Part shown: positions 44,490 through 52,706 of the stretch, piece by piece
Numbering within the stretch: the first letter of the stretch is position 1
Layout of the letters: each line of letters starts with the position of its first letter
Source of the DNA: Lachnospiraceae bacterium
Lineage (GTDB): Bacteria; Bacillota; Clostridia; Lachnospirales; Lachnospiraceae
Assembly: GCA_029224965.1 (NCBI GenBank)
Contig: JAQXVO010000030.1
Coordinates: 62,001 to 126,000, forward strand
Direction of reading: 5' to 3'
Length of the DNA stretch: 64,000 nt
Position numbers and translations under genes: made by a program
Notes under the pieces: generated by a model
What the model saw: the letters and a program-made list of their open reading frames with translations, nothing else
Told to the model about the DNA's origin: nothing
Database searches by the model: none

Positions 44490-46903
44490 CCCGTTGAGGA
44501 TACTTTTAACGGATTTAGCATAAGATAATTTCGAAGATTATTGTCGTCTGCATTAAGTAAGAATTTTAATTCTTCTTCCGATCTTCCATCCATCATGGCA
44601 GCACTTAAGATTTTTTTCCGTTGGTCAGACAGTCCTTTCCTTTTTTTCTGCAAAAGATCAGAAAACGAATCCTCAGATACCTTTTTTGTGTCAGATTCTG
44701 ACACAGGATTTTTCTTATTACCTTTCAGTTGAGAAATAATCTGGTCAACTGAATTGGACGGTTCCTTCTCTAGCTGACCTTTTGGAACAATACGAGGGAA
44801 GGCCCTTGCTGCTCGTTCCAAAGCATCCTCTTCGCTGAAATCCATCCGAAGAAAATCATCTACATTGATCTTATAGGAGTGCACCCCTTCCGGAACGGAA
44901 TCCAAAATCTCTATGGGCTTCGTATTTTCCCTACCCGTTATCGTATGCTGCACTCCATTCATATCGGTGCGGATTTTTACAAAGTGGACATAGCCGTGAT
45001 ACTTTTCGTTTTCTTTATTTAATCGGAGAGCTTCGTAATAATGAGATTCCGGGCTGACATAAGGTTTTCCCTTCCTTTTGGCTTTTTCTTTCAGTTTCTC
45101 GATCTTTTTATCGGAAAACTTCGGATCTTCCCAAGGCATCCGTTTCCGGTCATAAATCGGATCTTCTTCCTCCAGAAATACGATGGCATCCGAAAGTGGC
45201 ATCTTACCAACCTGTTGTTGTGTTAAGAGGGAGACACCAACCCGATCATGACTGGCAGAGATATTCATACCATTTTTACTGTCTGATGCTTTATCGGCAG
45301 TCATTTGTCCGATCATTTCAGAAATCCATTTCTGCGTATCTTCGGCAGCTCGTCCTGCTCCCAGGAATATTAAGGTAGAAACGTTATCAAAAATCGTCTT
45401 GGCTTTACTGTCTCCAAACAGATCTTCCAACTGTGCTCTGGACTGAAGAACAGGAATCAGACTGATATTATTTGATCGAGTGATACCGAATAGTCCGGTT
45501 ACATCGTAAGGTCTTGCTCCTTTGTAAAACTCATCCATCCAAAGTTCCAATGGAATCGGCAAAGCACCGCCCGTTTCCCGGAAAGCGTTATCAGCGATCC
45601 GACAGTTAATCATAATGGCCTGGGTATAGAGCATGGAAGCTACAAAGTGGTAGTTATCATTATTTTTCGGAACACAGATAAACAGAGCGACCTTTTTATC
45701 TGTCAGATGTTTCTCATAAGTTCCATCAGGATTCTTTGTGATGGTTCCACCGACTCCGGTTGCAAAATCCCGAAGTTTCATTTCATCCACACCGGAAAAG
45801 ATTCGATGAAGCGACGGTGTTTCCAGATATTTCAGCTTGGAATTGGCAATAATCTTAATCGACCGGACGGTTTCTTCCGCACCTTCCTTGACTTTCCGGT
45901 AGTAGCGGACAGCCGGGTTATTGTCTCCCTCCTTATTTTTCGGATTTTTCGCCAACTCACCCATCTTTTTCTGGAGAATCGAAGTCGGACGCTCCCCAGG
46001 CTTTAAGGGCCTGCCGGAATCGACGAACTGACTTTCCTCATCGATCAGACTCATAACATTATTAATGGAAGGTTGTCTTGGCTCACTTCCACCGAACCGG
46101 GCATCCCACCATTCGTAGAAGAATACGGACATCAGCCAGAACTTCGTTCCTTCTGGCCAGAACGGATCTTCGGCGGTCGATTTCTCCGGAGTCAGAGAAT
46201 CATACAAGGCCGTAATCAAATAGAGAAGATCGTCCTCACTTTCGACATACGAAAAGGGATTATAGCGGTCGGACTGGTCCGGATTCTCCAAATCCAAAAC
46301 ACGAACATCATATCCATGTTCCTGGAGCCACAGACCATATTTAAACTTCAGTTCTCCCTTAACATCCATGATGATAAGATTACTCGTTCCGTGAAGGATA
46401 TTCGGTGTGACAACGGAGGTTGTTTTCATGGAACCGGAAGCACCAAGGATAATCATGTTATTGTTGGATGGCTTTCCGTCTCCCTGGGTATCAATGGACA
46501 GATTTCTTGTCAGATATCGGTTCCATCGATCATCCGGGTTTGCCCGCCGTTTCGTCACCTCATAAGGATCGGCCCAATCAGCGACACCGTACTCTTTTCC
46601 TGTTTGGTAATTCCGAAAATTATAAGAGATATAGTAGCAAAGGAAGATCCATGCGATCAGACCGATACCAAGGCAGGGAATAGTTTTCTCGTTATAGTAT
46701 GTCCAAAGTTTCCAACTATGTTCTTTTAGTCCAATCTGAAGATATTCTGCGAAGTTCATCACATTAGCCTGGGGATACAGAAAGACCACGGAAAAAACAT
46801 AGCAGGCCAGAAAGATGGCACCGCCAAGAATGACATAGATCCAGGGAGAGATGGAATGCTTTACGATAGGTTGAAAGTTATCTTTTTTTCGATTACTCGA
46901 CAA
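44486..46903 (-). CDS. VirD4/TraG-type coupling protein
   Basis: 805 aa. Two N-terminal membrane helices (about 18-43 and 74-94), then the ATPase: Walker A GASGSMKTT at 154-162 (a Met precedes the catalytic Lys where Gly is usual), LIIMDVKGEL, and Walker B LELWMDEFYKGA. It couples relaxase-bound DNA to the mating channel at the inner face of the membrane. The start is TTG 46903, six bases after AGGAGG, just past the stop of the PcfB-like gene; no ATG gives a similar start. The acidic C-terminal tail contains one copy of the 19-bp palindrome (SESDTK). Confidence 0.93.
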   Translation of the reverse strand: MSSNRKKDNFQPIVKHSISPWIYVILGGAIFLACYVFSVVFLYPQANVMNFAEYLQIGLKEHSWKLWTYYNEKTIPCLGIGLIAWIFLCYYISYNFRNYQTGKEYGVADWADPYEVTKRRANPDDRWNRYLTRNLSIDTQGDGKPSNNNMIILGASGSMKTTSVVTPNILHGTSNLIIMDVKGELKFKYGLWLQEHGYDVRVLDLENPDQSDRYNPFSYVESEDDLLYLITALYDSLTPEKSTAEDPFWPEGTKFWLMSVFFYEWWDARFGGSEPRQPSINNVMSLIDEESQFVDSGRPLKPGERPTSILQKKMGELAKNPKNKEGDNNPAVRYYRKVKEGAEETVRSIKIIANSKLKYLETPSLHRIFSGVDEMKLRDFATGVGGTITKNPDGTYEKHLTDKKVALFICVPKNNDNYHFVASMLYTQAIMINCRIADNAFRETGGALPIPLELWMDEFYKGARPYDVTGLFGITRSNNISLIPVLQSRAQLEDLFGDSKAKTIFDNVSTLIFLGAGRAAEDTQKWISEMIGQMTADKASDSKNGMNISASHDRVGVSLLTQQQVGKMPLSDAIVFLEEEDPIYDRKRMPWEDPKFSDKKIEKLKEKAKRKGKPYVSPESHYYEALRLNKENEKYHGYVHFVKIRTDMNGVQHTITGRENTKPIEILDSVPEGVHSYKINVDDFLRMDFSEEDALERAARAFPRIVPKGQLEKEPSNSVDQIISQLKGNKKNPVSESDTKKVSEDSFSDLLQKKRKGLSDQRKKILSAAMMDGRSEEELKFLLNADDNNLRNYLMLNPLKVSSTG
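44687..44705. repeat. 19-bp palindrome, copy 1 (inside the coupling-protein gene)
   Basis: TGTGTCAGATTCTGACACA, perfect nine-base arms around one base. It encodes SESDTK in the protein tail. Copies 2 and 3 are at 48558 and 52968. Confidence 0.85.
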
Positions 46904-46914
46904 AATATCCCTCC

Positions 46915-48435
46915 TTACATCACTGGTGCTGCCTTCGGCACATCCTGGAGAATGGATTGCAGTTTCTCCGGTTTGATCGGAATAAAGGCTCCTTCGTTCT
47001 TTTCCCACAGGTGATTATAGAGATCCATGCCATTTTTATAGATATCTCGTTTGATACCATCTTTCGTTAACACCGCAGGGGATTCGTCTTTTGGCATAAA
47101 AACGATATATCGGTTCGTCTGCTTGTCCCGAAATACTTTTTCCGGGGAAACCGCAAGAATCTGTTCATTTTCGCCCCAGGTTCCCGGAATCCGACAGCAG
47201 AACAAATCCGGAGAACTGTTTTGAACTTTAGACAAAATCTGATCTTTTGGATTATCGACGAGAGAATCATAAACGGATAAAGGTACAAAATCATCATTAT
47301 TAAAGAACTCTCCACAGGCAAAGCTCTCCGCATCCTGGGGCACCTTCCCCATGCTGTTTATCAGATCTTCCGCAGGAGTCGCTACGTGAGGGCCTTCGTA
47401 CTCATTTATCGCTTCTGCAATCTTAGGACTGTCCTTCTGTGCTTTCGTTATTACTTCATCTGTCGTCATTTTGGATGCTTTATCGTAGCTCTCAAGCGGA
47501 GTCGTTTTAAATGCTCCATAATCTTTTTTGTCCGTTTCCACCAAAGCGGCACGAAGCTGGTTATAAAGGGTGTTCGCCATCGTCAGCTGATCGTTCGGAA
47601 TCACAAGATGTCGGATGCCATCGTCCAGATTGTTGTCCGGAGCAATGGCATAATCGATCTTGTTCCGGTCTAAAATCTCACAGAATTTATCCAGAATCTC
47701 TTGATGAATCGGAGCAAGACTTGCCTTTCCATCGGTAAGTGCACGGATGGCATCCATGCGATGCTGGCCACCTGTCATCTGATTATTGATATAGGTATGG
47801 AAAAACGGCATAAATTTGTCGATATCTCTCTTATCAATCGCAACCGATACAACAGACCGTTCCTCCGATTCAACGCCGGGAAAGACACAAAAATTAATGC
47901 CCAACTTCGTCAAAGAAGCTTTCAAATCCTGTATCCGGTCTTTGACATTTACGGTGTCTAACTTAGAAATCGAATCCCAAAGATTGGACAAGATTTTCTC
48001 TCTTCCCTGTTTCGGACTGTCTTTCGCCTTCTGAATAAGAGCATCAATCTCATCTATGTTTTCACCTTGCAGGTTGTCTCGAAAGTCCTTGAAATCTTTT
48101 CCAAGCTGGTTCATCCGTTCCTGGAAATCTTCTTCACTCAGACCAGGCAACGAACAGGAATCCAACGTAGAAAGAAGGCTATCCTTTTCTTTGTCTGTAA
48201 TCCCCCTCATATCAAGTGGTACTCCCATGTTGGTAAAATTTCCCTGGGAAAGTTTGACAAAAGAGGTGAAATCCTCGAAATCAGAATCTGACAGAACACC
48301 TTTCTGATGCAGTCGCATCAGAAACTGAATAAGTTTTAATAGCTGCTTCGCACCATAATACGTTACCTTCAGAGAAAGAGCTGCTGCTTGAGCACTTCGC
48401 TCGATCTCGAAGTACATATTTCTCGTTTCTTCCAT
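46915..48435 (-). CDS. PcfB-like (DUF3801-type) conjugation protein with duplicated domain
   Basis: 506 aa, soluble. N terminus EIERSAQAAALSLKVTYYGAKQLLKLIQFL resembles PcfB/DUF3801 proteins that sit next to VirD4 genes in Firmicute ICEs. Two alpha-beta segments look related: LKASLTKLGINFCVFPG...VAIDKRDIDKF (about 165-215) and FCEILDRNKIDYAIAPD...LVIPNDQLTMA (about 255-305). Start: ATG 48435, GGAGG eight bases upstream. Role inferred from position: relaxosome-to-coupling-protein adaptor. Confidence 0.6.
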   Translation of the reverse strand: MEETRNMYFEIERSAQAAALSLKVTYYGAKQLLKLIQFLMRLHQKGVLSDSDFEDFTSFVKLSQGNFTNMGVPLDMRGITDKEKDSLLSTLDSCSLPGLSEEDFQERMNQLGKDFKDFRDNLQGENIDEIDALIQKAKDSPKQGREKILSNLWDSISKLDTVNVKDRIQDLKASLTKLGINFCVFPGVESEERSVVSVAIDKRDIDKFMPFFHTYINNQMTGGQHRMDAIRALTDGKASLAPIHQEILDKFCEILDRNKIDYAIAPDNNLDDGIRHLVIPNDQLTMANTLYNQLRAALVETDKKDYGAFKTTPLESYDKASKMTTDEVITKAQKDSPKIAEAINEYEGPHVATPAEDLINSMGKVPQDAESFACGEFFNNDDFVPLSVYDSLVDNPKDQILSKVQNSSPDLFCCRIPGTWGENEQILAVSPEKVFRDKQTNRYIVFMPKDESPAVLTKDGIKRDIYKNGMDLYNHLWEKNEGAFIPIKPEKLQSILQDVPKAAPVM

Positions 48436-48449
48436 AGTAAAAACCTCCA

Positions 48450-49166
48450 TTAAATCCGTAGGCCAGCGGAACGAGTTGGAACATAATATTCTTCTGTCTG
48501 CTCTTCTTCGGATGTCTCCTCCTTATCCTCTTTCTCCGTAGACTGTTCTTTTTCTTTTGTGTCAGATTCTGACACATTTTTTTCTTCCATCGATCTTCGA
48601 TCTTCTTTTCCGGTTTGATATTCCCTTATAATGGATTCCTCCATTTCTGGGTGTTCATTCAATCGATCACAATAGTCGAAGGCGGTACCGGAATCTTGGA
48701 AGGTAACAACCGATCCATCCGGAGAGGTGACATATTCCTGTTTTTCGCTGTCATAAAGACAATAAACAGGTTCCTGTCGTTCCTCCGTCTGCCGGACTTC
48801 ATAGCGACTGTCGGATAGATGGGCAATCCTCGTTAAAATATCATCTCTCCACCCGGAAAGTGACTGAATGGTACTGTCGATCTGGTCCAACTGCTTCGAC
48901 AGCTCTTGACGTTCCGGTGTCGGTACCTTCTTCCCGGCAAGCATGGAGCGTAAATCCAGTTTCAAAGCATTTGCCAGGCTCTGCATGGACGCAAAACCAA
49001 CCGACTGCTTCTTCCCTTCTTCCATCGAATCAATGATCTCGGCATCCAGGATGCCGGCAGAATCTGCGAGAGTCTGAACGCTGATTCCAAGCTCCTTTCT
49101 CCGGTCCCGTATGATCTGACCACAGGCAGGCCAGTTCACGGAATCAAGTGTTAATGTATGTTCCAT
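48450..49166 (-). CDS. XRE-family regulator with acidic tail
   Basis: 238 aa. HTH_3 region ACGQIIRDRRKELGISVQTLADSAGI (about 14-40) and SMQSLANALKLDLRSML. The middle resembles a small sensor or dimer domain, and residues 180-230 are Glu/Lys/Ser-rich. One copy of the 19-bp palindrome is inside the tail. AAAGGAG precedes the ATG. Possible controller of the transfer genes downstream (inference). Confidence 0.75.
   Translation of the reverse strand: MEHTLTLDSVNWPACGQIIRDRRKELGISVQTLADSAGILDAEIIDSMEEGKKQSVGFASMQSLANALKLDLRSMLAGKKVPTPERQELSKQLDQIDSTIQSLSGWRDDILTRIAHLSDSRYEVRQTEERQEPVYCLYDSEKQEYVTSPDGSVVTFQDSGTAFDYCDRLNEHPEMEESIIREYQTGKEDRRSMEEKNVSESDTKEKEQSTEKEDKEETSEEEQTEEYYVPTRSAGLRI
48558..48576. 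repeat. 19-bp palindrome, copy 2 (inside the XRE gene)
   Basis: Same sequence as copy 1, again reading SESDTK in the protein. Confidence 0.85.
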
Positions 49167-49191
49167 ACTGACATATCTCCTTTTCTATCCC

Positions 49192-50232
49192 TTATAAATG
49201 CGGAAAATTCTTTGAGAACACAGAATCATAATCGTTATAAGATGGTTCTATCGCTGTTCGGCTGAAACCGTAGGCTCTTTGAACATAATTTTCTCCGGTT
49301 TCCAGAGCGTCGATTTTCCTGTCGTAATGCAGAATCTCATTACCTGGTAATATCCGATGTACGTTTCCGACTGCAAGCAGATCTTTGAATTCCTTGGTCA
49401 AACGATCTACGGTATCCATACTACACGGATATTTACTGCCCTCAAGGTAGAACTGAGCATCTGCATTGTTGAGAGGAAAAATCCAGAGATTATGATGAAC
49501 ATTCTCAGCAACTTTTTTCAGAAAGCCAGGAAGAGCAATGCTTCCGGATGCCACATAAGGAACCTCTCTGGCTTCCAGATTGTAAACATCTCCATCGGAG
49601 ATTTGATCTAACGATTTCTGAAAAAACGGAAAGACTTCCGGTTTCGTAATCCGAATGGTATTTTTTTCTGCTGCTTTCCAGGCTTCATCTTCCGATATAT
49701 TCCAGTCTTTTAAGACTTGATGAGTGAGATAGTTATATCGACGATGATTGTCCCGTTCGTCATATATATTTACGCCGATCACAGCATATATATCCGATCC
49801 TTCTGCAAGCCGTTTATATGGAAGCTCCGGAAGCATCGAAAGATCTTCTTTCGGGAGAAGAGAAATATAGCAATCATCCAGTAATGCATACTTCGAAGGA
49901 ATATGTATAAGCCCATTCTTTTTACGATGGATTCCGCAGCATTCCGTCAGTTCCATTTCCATAAGGCGGACCTGGGCGGAGAAAAATGTCAACAGGTTCG
50001 AGAATGCTTTCATGGCATTCTGATCTATATGCATTTCCCGTATCTTTGGTTCTGTGTCAAACACCCGGACTTCCTCGGAACCGGGAATAGACAAAGATAC
50101 CTTTAGATTCCGTGGCCCATCCCGCTTGGATTCTACTTTGCAATCCAAGCCAGCTTCCTTGAGTCGAATCGGGAGATAGTATTCAAGGATACTATTTGTC
50201 CGCTCATAAACATCTCCATCCAGCATTGACAT
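49192..50232 (-). CDS. DUF5688-like protein
   Basis: 346 aa. The C-terminal two thirds match the pattern VIGVNIYDERDN, SEDEAWKAAEKNT, SGSIALPGFLKKVAE, LWIFPLNNADAQFYLEG of DUF5688-like ICE proteins. The N-terminal region (LDGDVYERTNSILEYYLPIRL) is less typical. The plus-strand gene at 51858 has a related C-terminal half. Start: ATG 50232, AAAGGGG upstream. Its upstream DNA has 10-bp tandem operators. Function unknown. Confidence 0.6.
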   Translation of the reverse strand: MSMLDGDVYERTNSILEYYLPIRLKEAGLDCKVESKRDGPRNLKVSLSIPGSEEVRVFDTEPKIREMHIDQNAMKAFSNLLTFFSAQVRLMEMELTECCGIHRKKNGLIHIPSKYALLDDCYISLLPKEDLSMLPELPYKRLAEGSDIYAVIGVNIYDERDNHRRYNYLTHQVLKDWNISEDEAWKAAEKNTIRITKPEVFPFFQKSLDQISDGDVYNLEAREVPYVASGSIALPGFLKKVAENVHHNLWIFPLNNADAQFYLEGSKYPCSMDTVDRLTKEFKDLLAVGNVHRILPGNEILHYDRKIDALETGENYVQRAYGFSRTAIEPSYNDYDSVFSKNFPHL

Positions 50233-50262
50233 AAATAACCCCTTTCTAGTGTTACACGGTAC

Positions 50263-50302
50263 AAAAAAACCGGAGCAGGTCAATTCCTGTTCCGGTTCTT
50301 TT
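50263..50302. terminator. Bidirectional Rho-independent terminator between the sortase and DUF5688-like genes
   Basis: AACCGGAGCAGG (50268-50279) with CCTGTTCCGGTT (50286-50297), one mismatch or wobble; seven T follow on the minus strand and CTTTTT on the plus strand. It ends the sortase transcript, or attenuates the DUF5688-like transcript, because the tandem operators lie upstream. Confidence 0.8.
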
Positions 50303-50325
50303 TCTAGTTTATAAATTAACACAGG

Positions 50326-50350
50326 TTTTGTGTACTTTTGTGTACTTTTT
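50326..50350 (-). promoter_or_regulatory. Tandem 10-bp operator A
   Basis: TTTTGTGTAC is repeated exactly at 50326-50335 and 50336-50345, one helical turn apart. It lies in the region upstream of the DUF5688-like gene and is followed on the minus strand by TTAATTTATAAA as a -10 candidate. Confidence 0.65.
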
Positions 50351-50398
50351 AAAAGTTTTTTTCTTTTTATTTCTGAAAAGCAGGCTTCTGCATGATTC

Positions 50399-51175
50399 TT
50401 ACTGTTTAATTGCCTGGCTTTTTTCCAGGACGCCAACCAAAAGAAAGCGATGGGTCTGATCCTGGCCGATACATGTGGACAAGGTAATCAGATGATCTTC
50501 CGTTGTCGGTTTGATATCGCTCTGATGAAAATAGGAATCCGTTCCTTTACTGATATCGTCCAGATACTGCTGCCTTCCTTCCGATGTGGTCATGTCATAA
50601 CTATGAAGGAGATGCCGGTTATCCATACGAATGGAAACATATACCTTATAGGTCAGAAGCCGATTCTCGGTTTCAATCGTAAATTCCGGGTGCGACTGAA
50701 AAAAATCCTCATCCTTGTAACGCTTCAGCGTTCCAAACATGGTTCCGTTTCTCATATTATGACCATAGATAATCGTATTGAAATCCGAAAAATCGGAACT
50801 CTGTTCCTTCTCTACATAGATACAGCCGGGCCTGGATTTCTTACCGTCAAAGGTATAACTCAGATAATAATCGGTGTCTTTATCCGCACTGCTCATTAGT
50901 ACGGGATAATTGATTTCCGTACCCGGAACCTTAATCCAGCCGATGACATCCGGATTTTCTGCCTTCAGACTGGCAAAATTTACTGTAGCCTTTGCCGTGT
51001 CCCCGTCAGAATCTGCATTCTTTTTCTCCTTTTTATCGACCTCTTTCTGCATGAAATAAAATTTCAGTTCTGCCTGCCAGCGAGGATAGTATTTTCTGAC
51101 CAGAATACCTCCTGTTACAACAAAGACACAAAGAATCAGAAGGAAGATTATCAGACCTTTTCTGCTATTCTTCAT
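50399..51175 (-). CDS. Class B sortase
   Basis: 258 aa. An N-terminal signal anchor (about 8-27), then the sortase barrel with catalytic His139 (NTIIYGHNM), Cys235 (TLSTC) and Arg243 (THRF). Long helix insert between His and Cys is class B-like. It acts outside the membrane to attach proteins to the wall or to each other. No LPxTG/NPxTN-type substrate is in the window. ATG 51175 follows AAAGGGAAG; upstream codons to 51220 are unconserved. Confidence 0.93.
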   Translation of the reverse strand: MKNSRKGLIIFLLILCVFVVTGGILVRKYYPRWQAELKFYFMQKEVDKKEKKNADSDGDTAKATVNFASLKAENPDVIGWIKVPGTEINYPVLMSSADKDTDYYLSYTFDGKKSRPGCIYVEKEQSSDFSDFNTIIYGHNMRNGTMFGTLKRYKDEDFFQSHPEFTIETENRLLTYKVYVSIRMDNRHLLHSYDMTTSEGRQQYLDDISKGTDSYFHQSDIKPTTEDHLITLSTCIGQDQTHRFLLVGVLEKSQAIKQ

Positions 51176-51320
51176 ATTCTTCCCTTTAAAAATGTTTTTT
51201 ATCAGTGAAAACCGTTCCATTCCTGTTCTGGTTCCTTTGCTAGCTTAAATATTAACACTCGCTTAGTGCACTTTAGTGCACTATTTTGAAATTTTTTCAA
51301 AAAAATTGGCCTTCTTCAAA
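51176..51320 (-). promoter_or_regulatory. Sortase promoter region with tandem 10-bp operator B
   Basis: CTTAGTGCAC (51262-51271) and TTTAGTGCAC (51272-51281) form tandem 10-bp units. The flanks (CTAG, TTAACAC spacing) resemble operator A upstream of the DUF5688-like gene, so the two promoters look like duplicates. Confidence 0.6.
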
Positions 51321-51332
51321 TTGAAGAGGGCC
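51299..51332 (-). terminator. Hairpin with T-tract upstream of the sortase promoter
   Basis: GGCC...CTTCAA with TTGAAG...GGCC (51308-51332), followed on the minus strand by AATTTTTTT. It may stop readthrough into the sortase gene. Confidence 0.6.
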
Positions 51333-51349
51333 TGATGCTTATATTAATA
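51321..51349 (+). promoter_or_regulatory. Weak plus-strand promoter for the five-hairpin RNA
   Basis: TTGAAG (51321-51326), 17 bases, TTAATA (51344-51349), about 10 bases before the RNA region. Confidence 0.4.
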
Positions 51350-51359
51350 ATAGTTTCTA

Positions 51360-51491
51360 TCCAAACCGTTCCATAAAACGGTAATGCAGAATGATCTCTG
51401 CATAGATGATACTAACACATCTTCCCAATAAAAGGAAGATGGAAAGACCCCCTTTCTCCAACGGTTCCCCCAAGAGGGGGAACCCCTTTTT
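51360..51491 (+). ncRNA. Five-hairpin small RNA candidate ending in a terminator
   Basis: Hairpins follow one another on the plus strand: ACCGTT/AACGGT (51365-51382), ATGCAGA/TCTGCAT (51384-51403), CATCTTCC/GGAAGATG (51418-51441), GAAAG/CTTTC (51442-51456) and GGTTCCCCC/GGGGGAACC (51463-51484) with CC and five T (51485-51491). No ORF fits. A leader of the plus-strand genes is the alternative to an independent sRNA. Confidence 0.55.
51463..51491 (+). terminator. Rho-independent terminator of the small RNA candidate
   Basis: GGTTCCCCC, loop AAGA, GGGGGAACC, then CCTTTTT; nine perfect pairs. Confidence 0.85.
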
Positions 51492-51525
51492 GTCCTTGAC
51501 CGTTTTTTTCCCCTTTCCCCCTTTC

Positions 51526-51721
51526 TTTTTTCGTTTTGCTGCTATCGCATCGGTCGTGTTTGCGTATGTTCTTCCTAAGCCATATTTTCTCCTATGGCAA
51601 GTGCTGCCCTACGGCGTATCGGACTGTAGTCCTTGTCCCTTGCCATAGGAGAAAATCCGGCTTTTAACGGAATCACCGCAAACCCGAAACCGACGCGATA
51701 GATAAACGCAAAACGAAAAAA
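51526..51721. repeat. Long imperfect inverted repeat (about 80-bp arms)
   Basis: Left arm 51526-51601 and right arm 51639-51721. The innermost 18 bp are perfect (51584-51601 with 51639-51656), as are the outer 14 bp (51526-51539 with 51708-51721); CTATCGC and GTTTGCG blocks match between. The loop is 37 bases. It holds no gene and ends just before the ribosome binding site of the plus-strand DUF5688-like gene. Confidence 0.8.
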
Positions 51722-51857
51722 ATAAGAAAGGAGGAAATAAAAAATGAAAAACTGTCAAGTTCAAAATTCCCGCTCCCCTCCCCTCAGCTCCAGATTCCGC
51801 AAAACGGATTTCGGAAATCATTCGTCAATCGTATTCATTATTAAGGAGGAAAGAATT

Positions 51858-52454
51858 ATGAGTACATCAGCTGAAACAATTTCTATTACCAAGGCAGAAG
51901 CAGAAAAAACCTTGAAGGACTGCTTATTCCTGGGAGCTTGCAAGACGGAGGATGCAGACAAATATCTGTCAAAAGAATCCATCTGCGAAGGTATCAGCAA
52001 GTATCTGATCATCAAGATGCCAAGTACCGAATCCCAAAAAGCTCTTGTAAGAGAAAAGGACAGCATCAAGGCATATCTTCGGATGTTAGCCTGGAGCGAA
52101 GAAAAGGCATGGAAGATTGCCGAGGAGAACACGAAAAGAGATACCAAGATCGTATCATTAACCAAGATTCTTTTTGACGATGGTTTTGACGAAGAGGATT
52201 TTTTGTACGTAGTCACCAATAAGGATAAATGGCTGGGTGCATCATCTGCATTGAACTTAGATACATTAAGGAGCTTTGCAGAAGAGCACAACACAAGGGA
52301 GATCGTACTGCTTCCCTCTTCCATCCACGAGATGCTGATTGTTCCACACCCGGATACATCAATTCCGTATGATAGTTTTGTAAACGAGGTGAATCATAGT
52401 GAAGTTGAACCGGAAGAACGCCTTACAGATAGAGCCTACACGATTCGGTTTTAG
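51858..52454 (+). CDS. DUF5688-like protein, short plus-strand paralogue
   Basis: 198 aa. SEEKAWKIAEENTKRD, KWLGASSALNLDTLRSFAEEHN and REIVLLPSSIHEMLIVP correspond to elements of the minus-strand DUF5688-like protein. ATG 51858 follows AAGGAGGAAAG. Another in-frame ATG, 51744, also has a strong GGAGG and would add 38 residues; both forms may exist. It lies after the long inverted repeat. Function unknown. Confidence 0.65.
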   Translation: MSTSAETISITKAEAEKTLKDCLFLGACKTEDADKYLSKESICEGISKYLIIKMPSTESQKALVREKDSIKAYLRMLAWSEEKAWKIAEENTKRDTKIVSLTKILFDDGFDEEDFLYVVTNKDKWLGASSALNLDTLRSFAEEHNTREIVLLPSSIHEMLIVPHPDTSIPYDSFVNEVNHSEVEPEERLTDRAYTIRF

Positions 52455-52469
52455 TTGATAGATAAATAA

Positions 52470-52498
52470 CATAGGCGAGACTAGCACTCTCGCCTATG
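52470..52498 (+). other. Hairpin downstream of the DUF5688-like gene
   Basis: CATAGGCGAG pairs with CTCGCCTATG around nine bases; ten perfect pairs, no T-run. Possibly a processing or attenuation site before the 44-aa gene. Confidence 0.45.
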
Positions 52499-52520
52499 GC
52501 CTATAAGAAAGGACTTTTAT

Positions 52521-52655
52521 ATGAATATGCATAAGATTTTAGCAGAGTTAAAAAATATTGTCCAGGATTCCATACTTATGATTGTAGTCATTTTCTTAGG
52601 CTGTGGACCATTTGAGCAGTTAGTAGATTTTTTCTTAAGGAGCATCGGACAGTAA
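52521..52655 (+). CDS. 44-aa hydrophobic microprotein
   Basis: Starts MNMHKILAELKNIVQDSIL, then a membrane helix (MIVVIFLGCG), then LVDFFLRSIGQ. AGAAAGGAC lies upstream at good spacing. No family is recognised; it may be a short single-span protein of the plus-strand cluster. Confidence 0.5.
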   Translation: MNMHKILAELKNIVQDSILMIVVIFLGCGPFEQLVDFFLRSIGQ

Positions 52656-52706
52656 ACTAATAGGAAGCTGACCTAGCAGGCTATACGGGGAGAAGGAAGG
52701 CACAAA

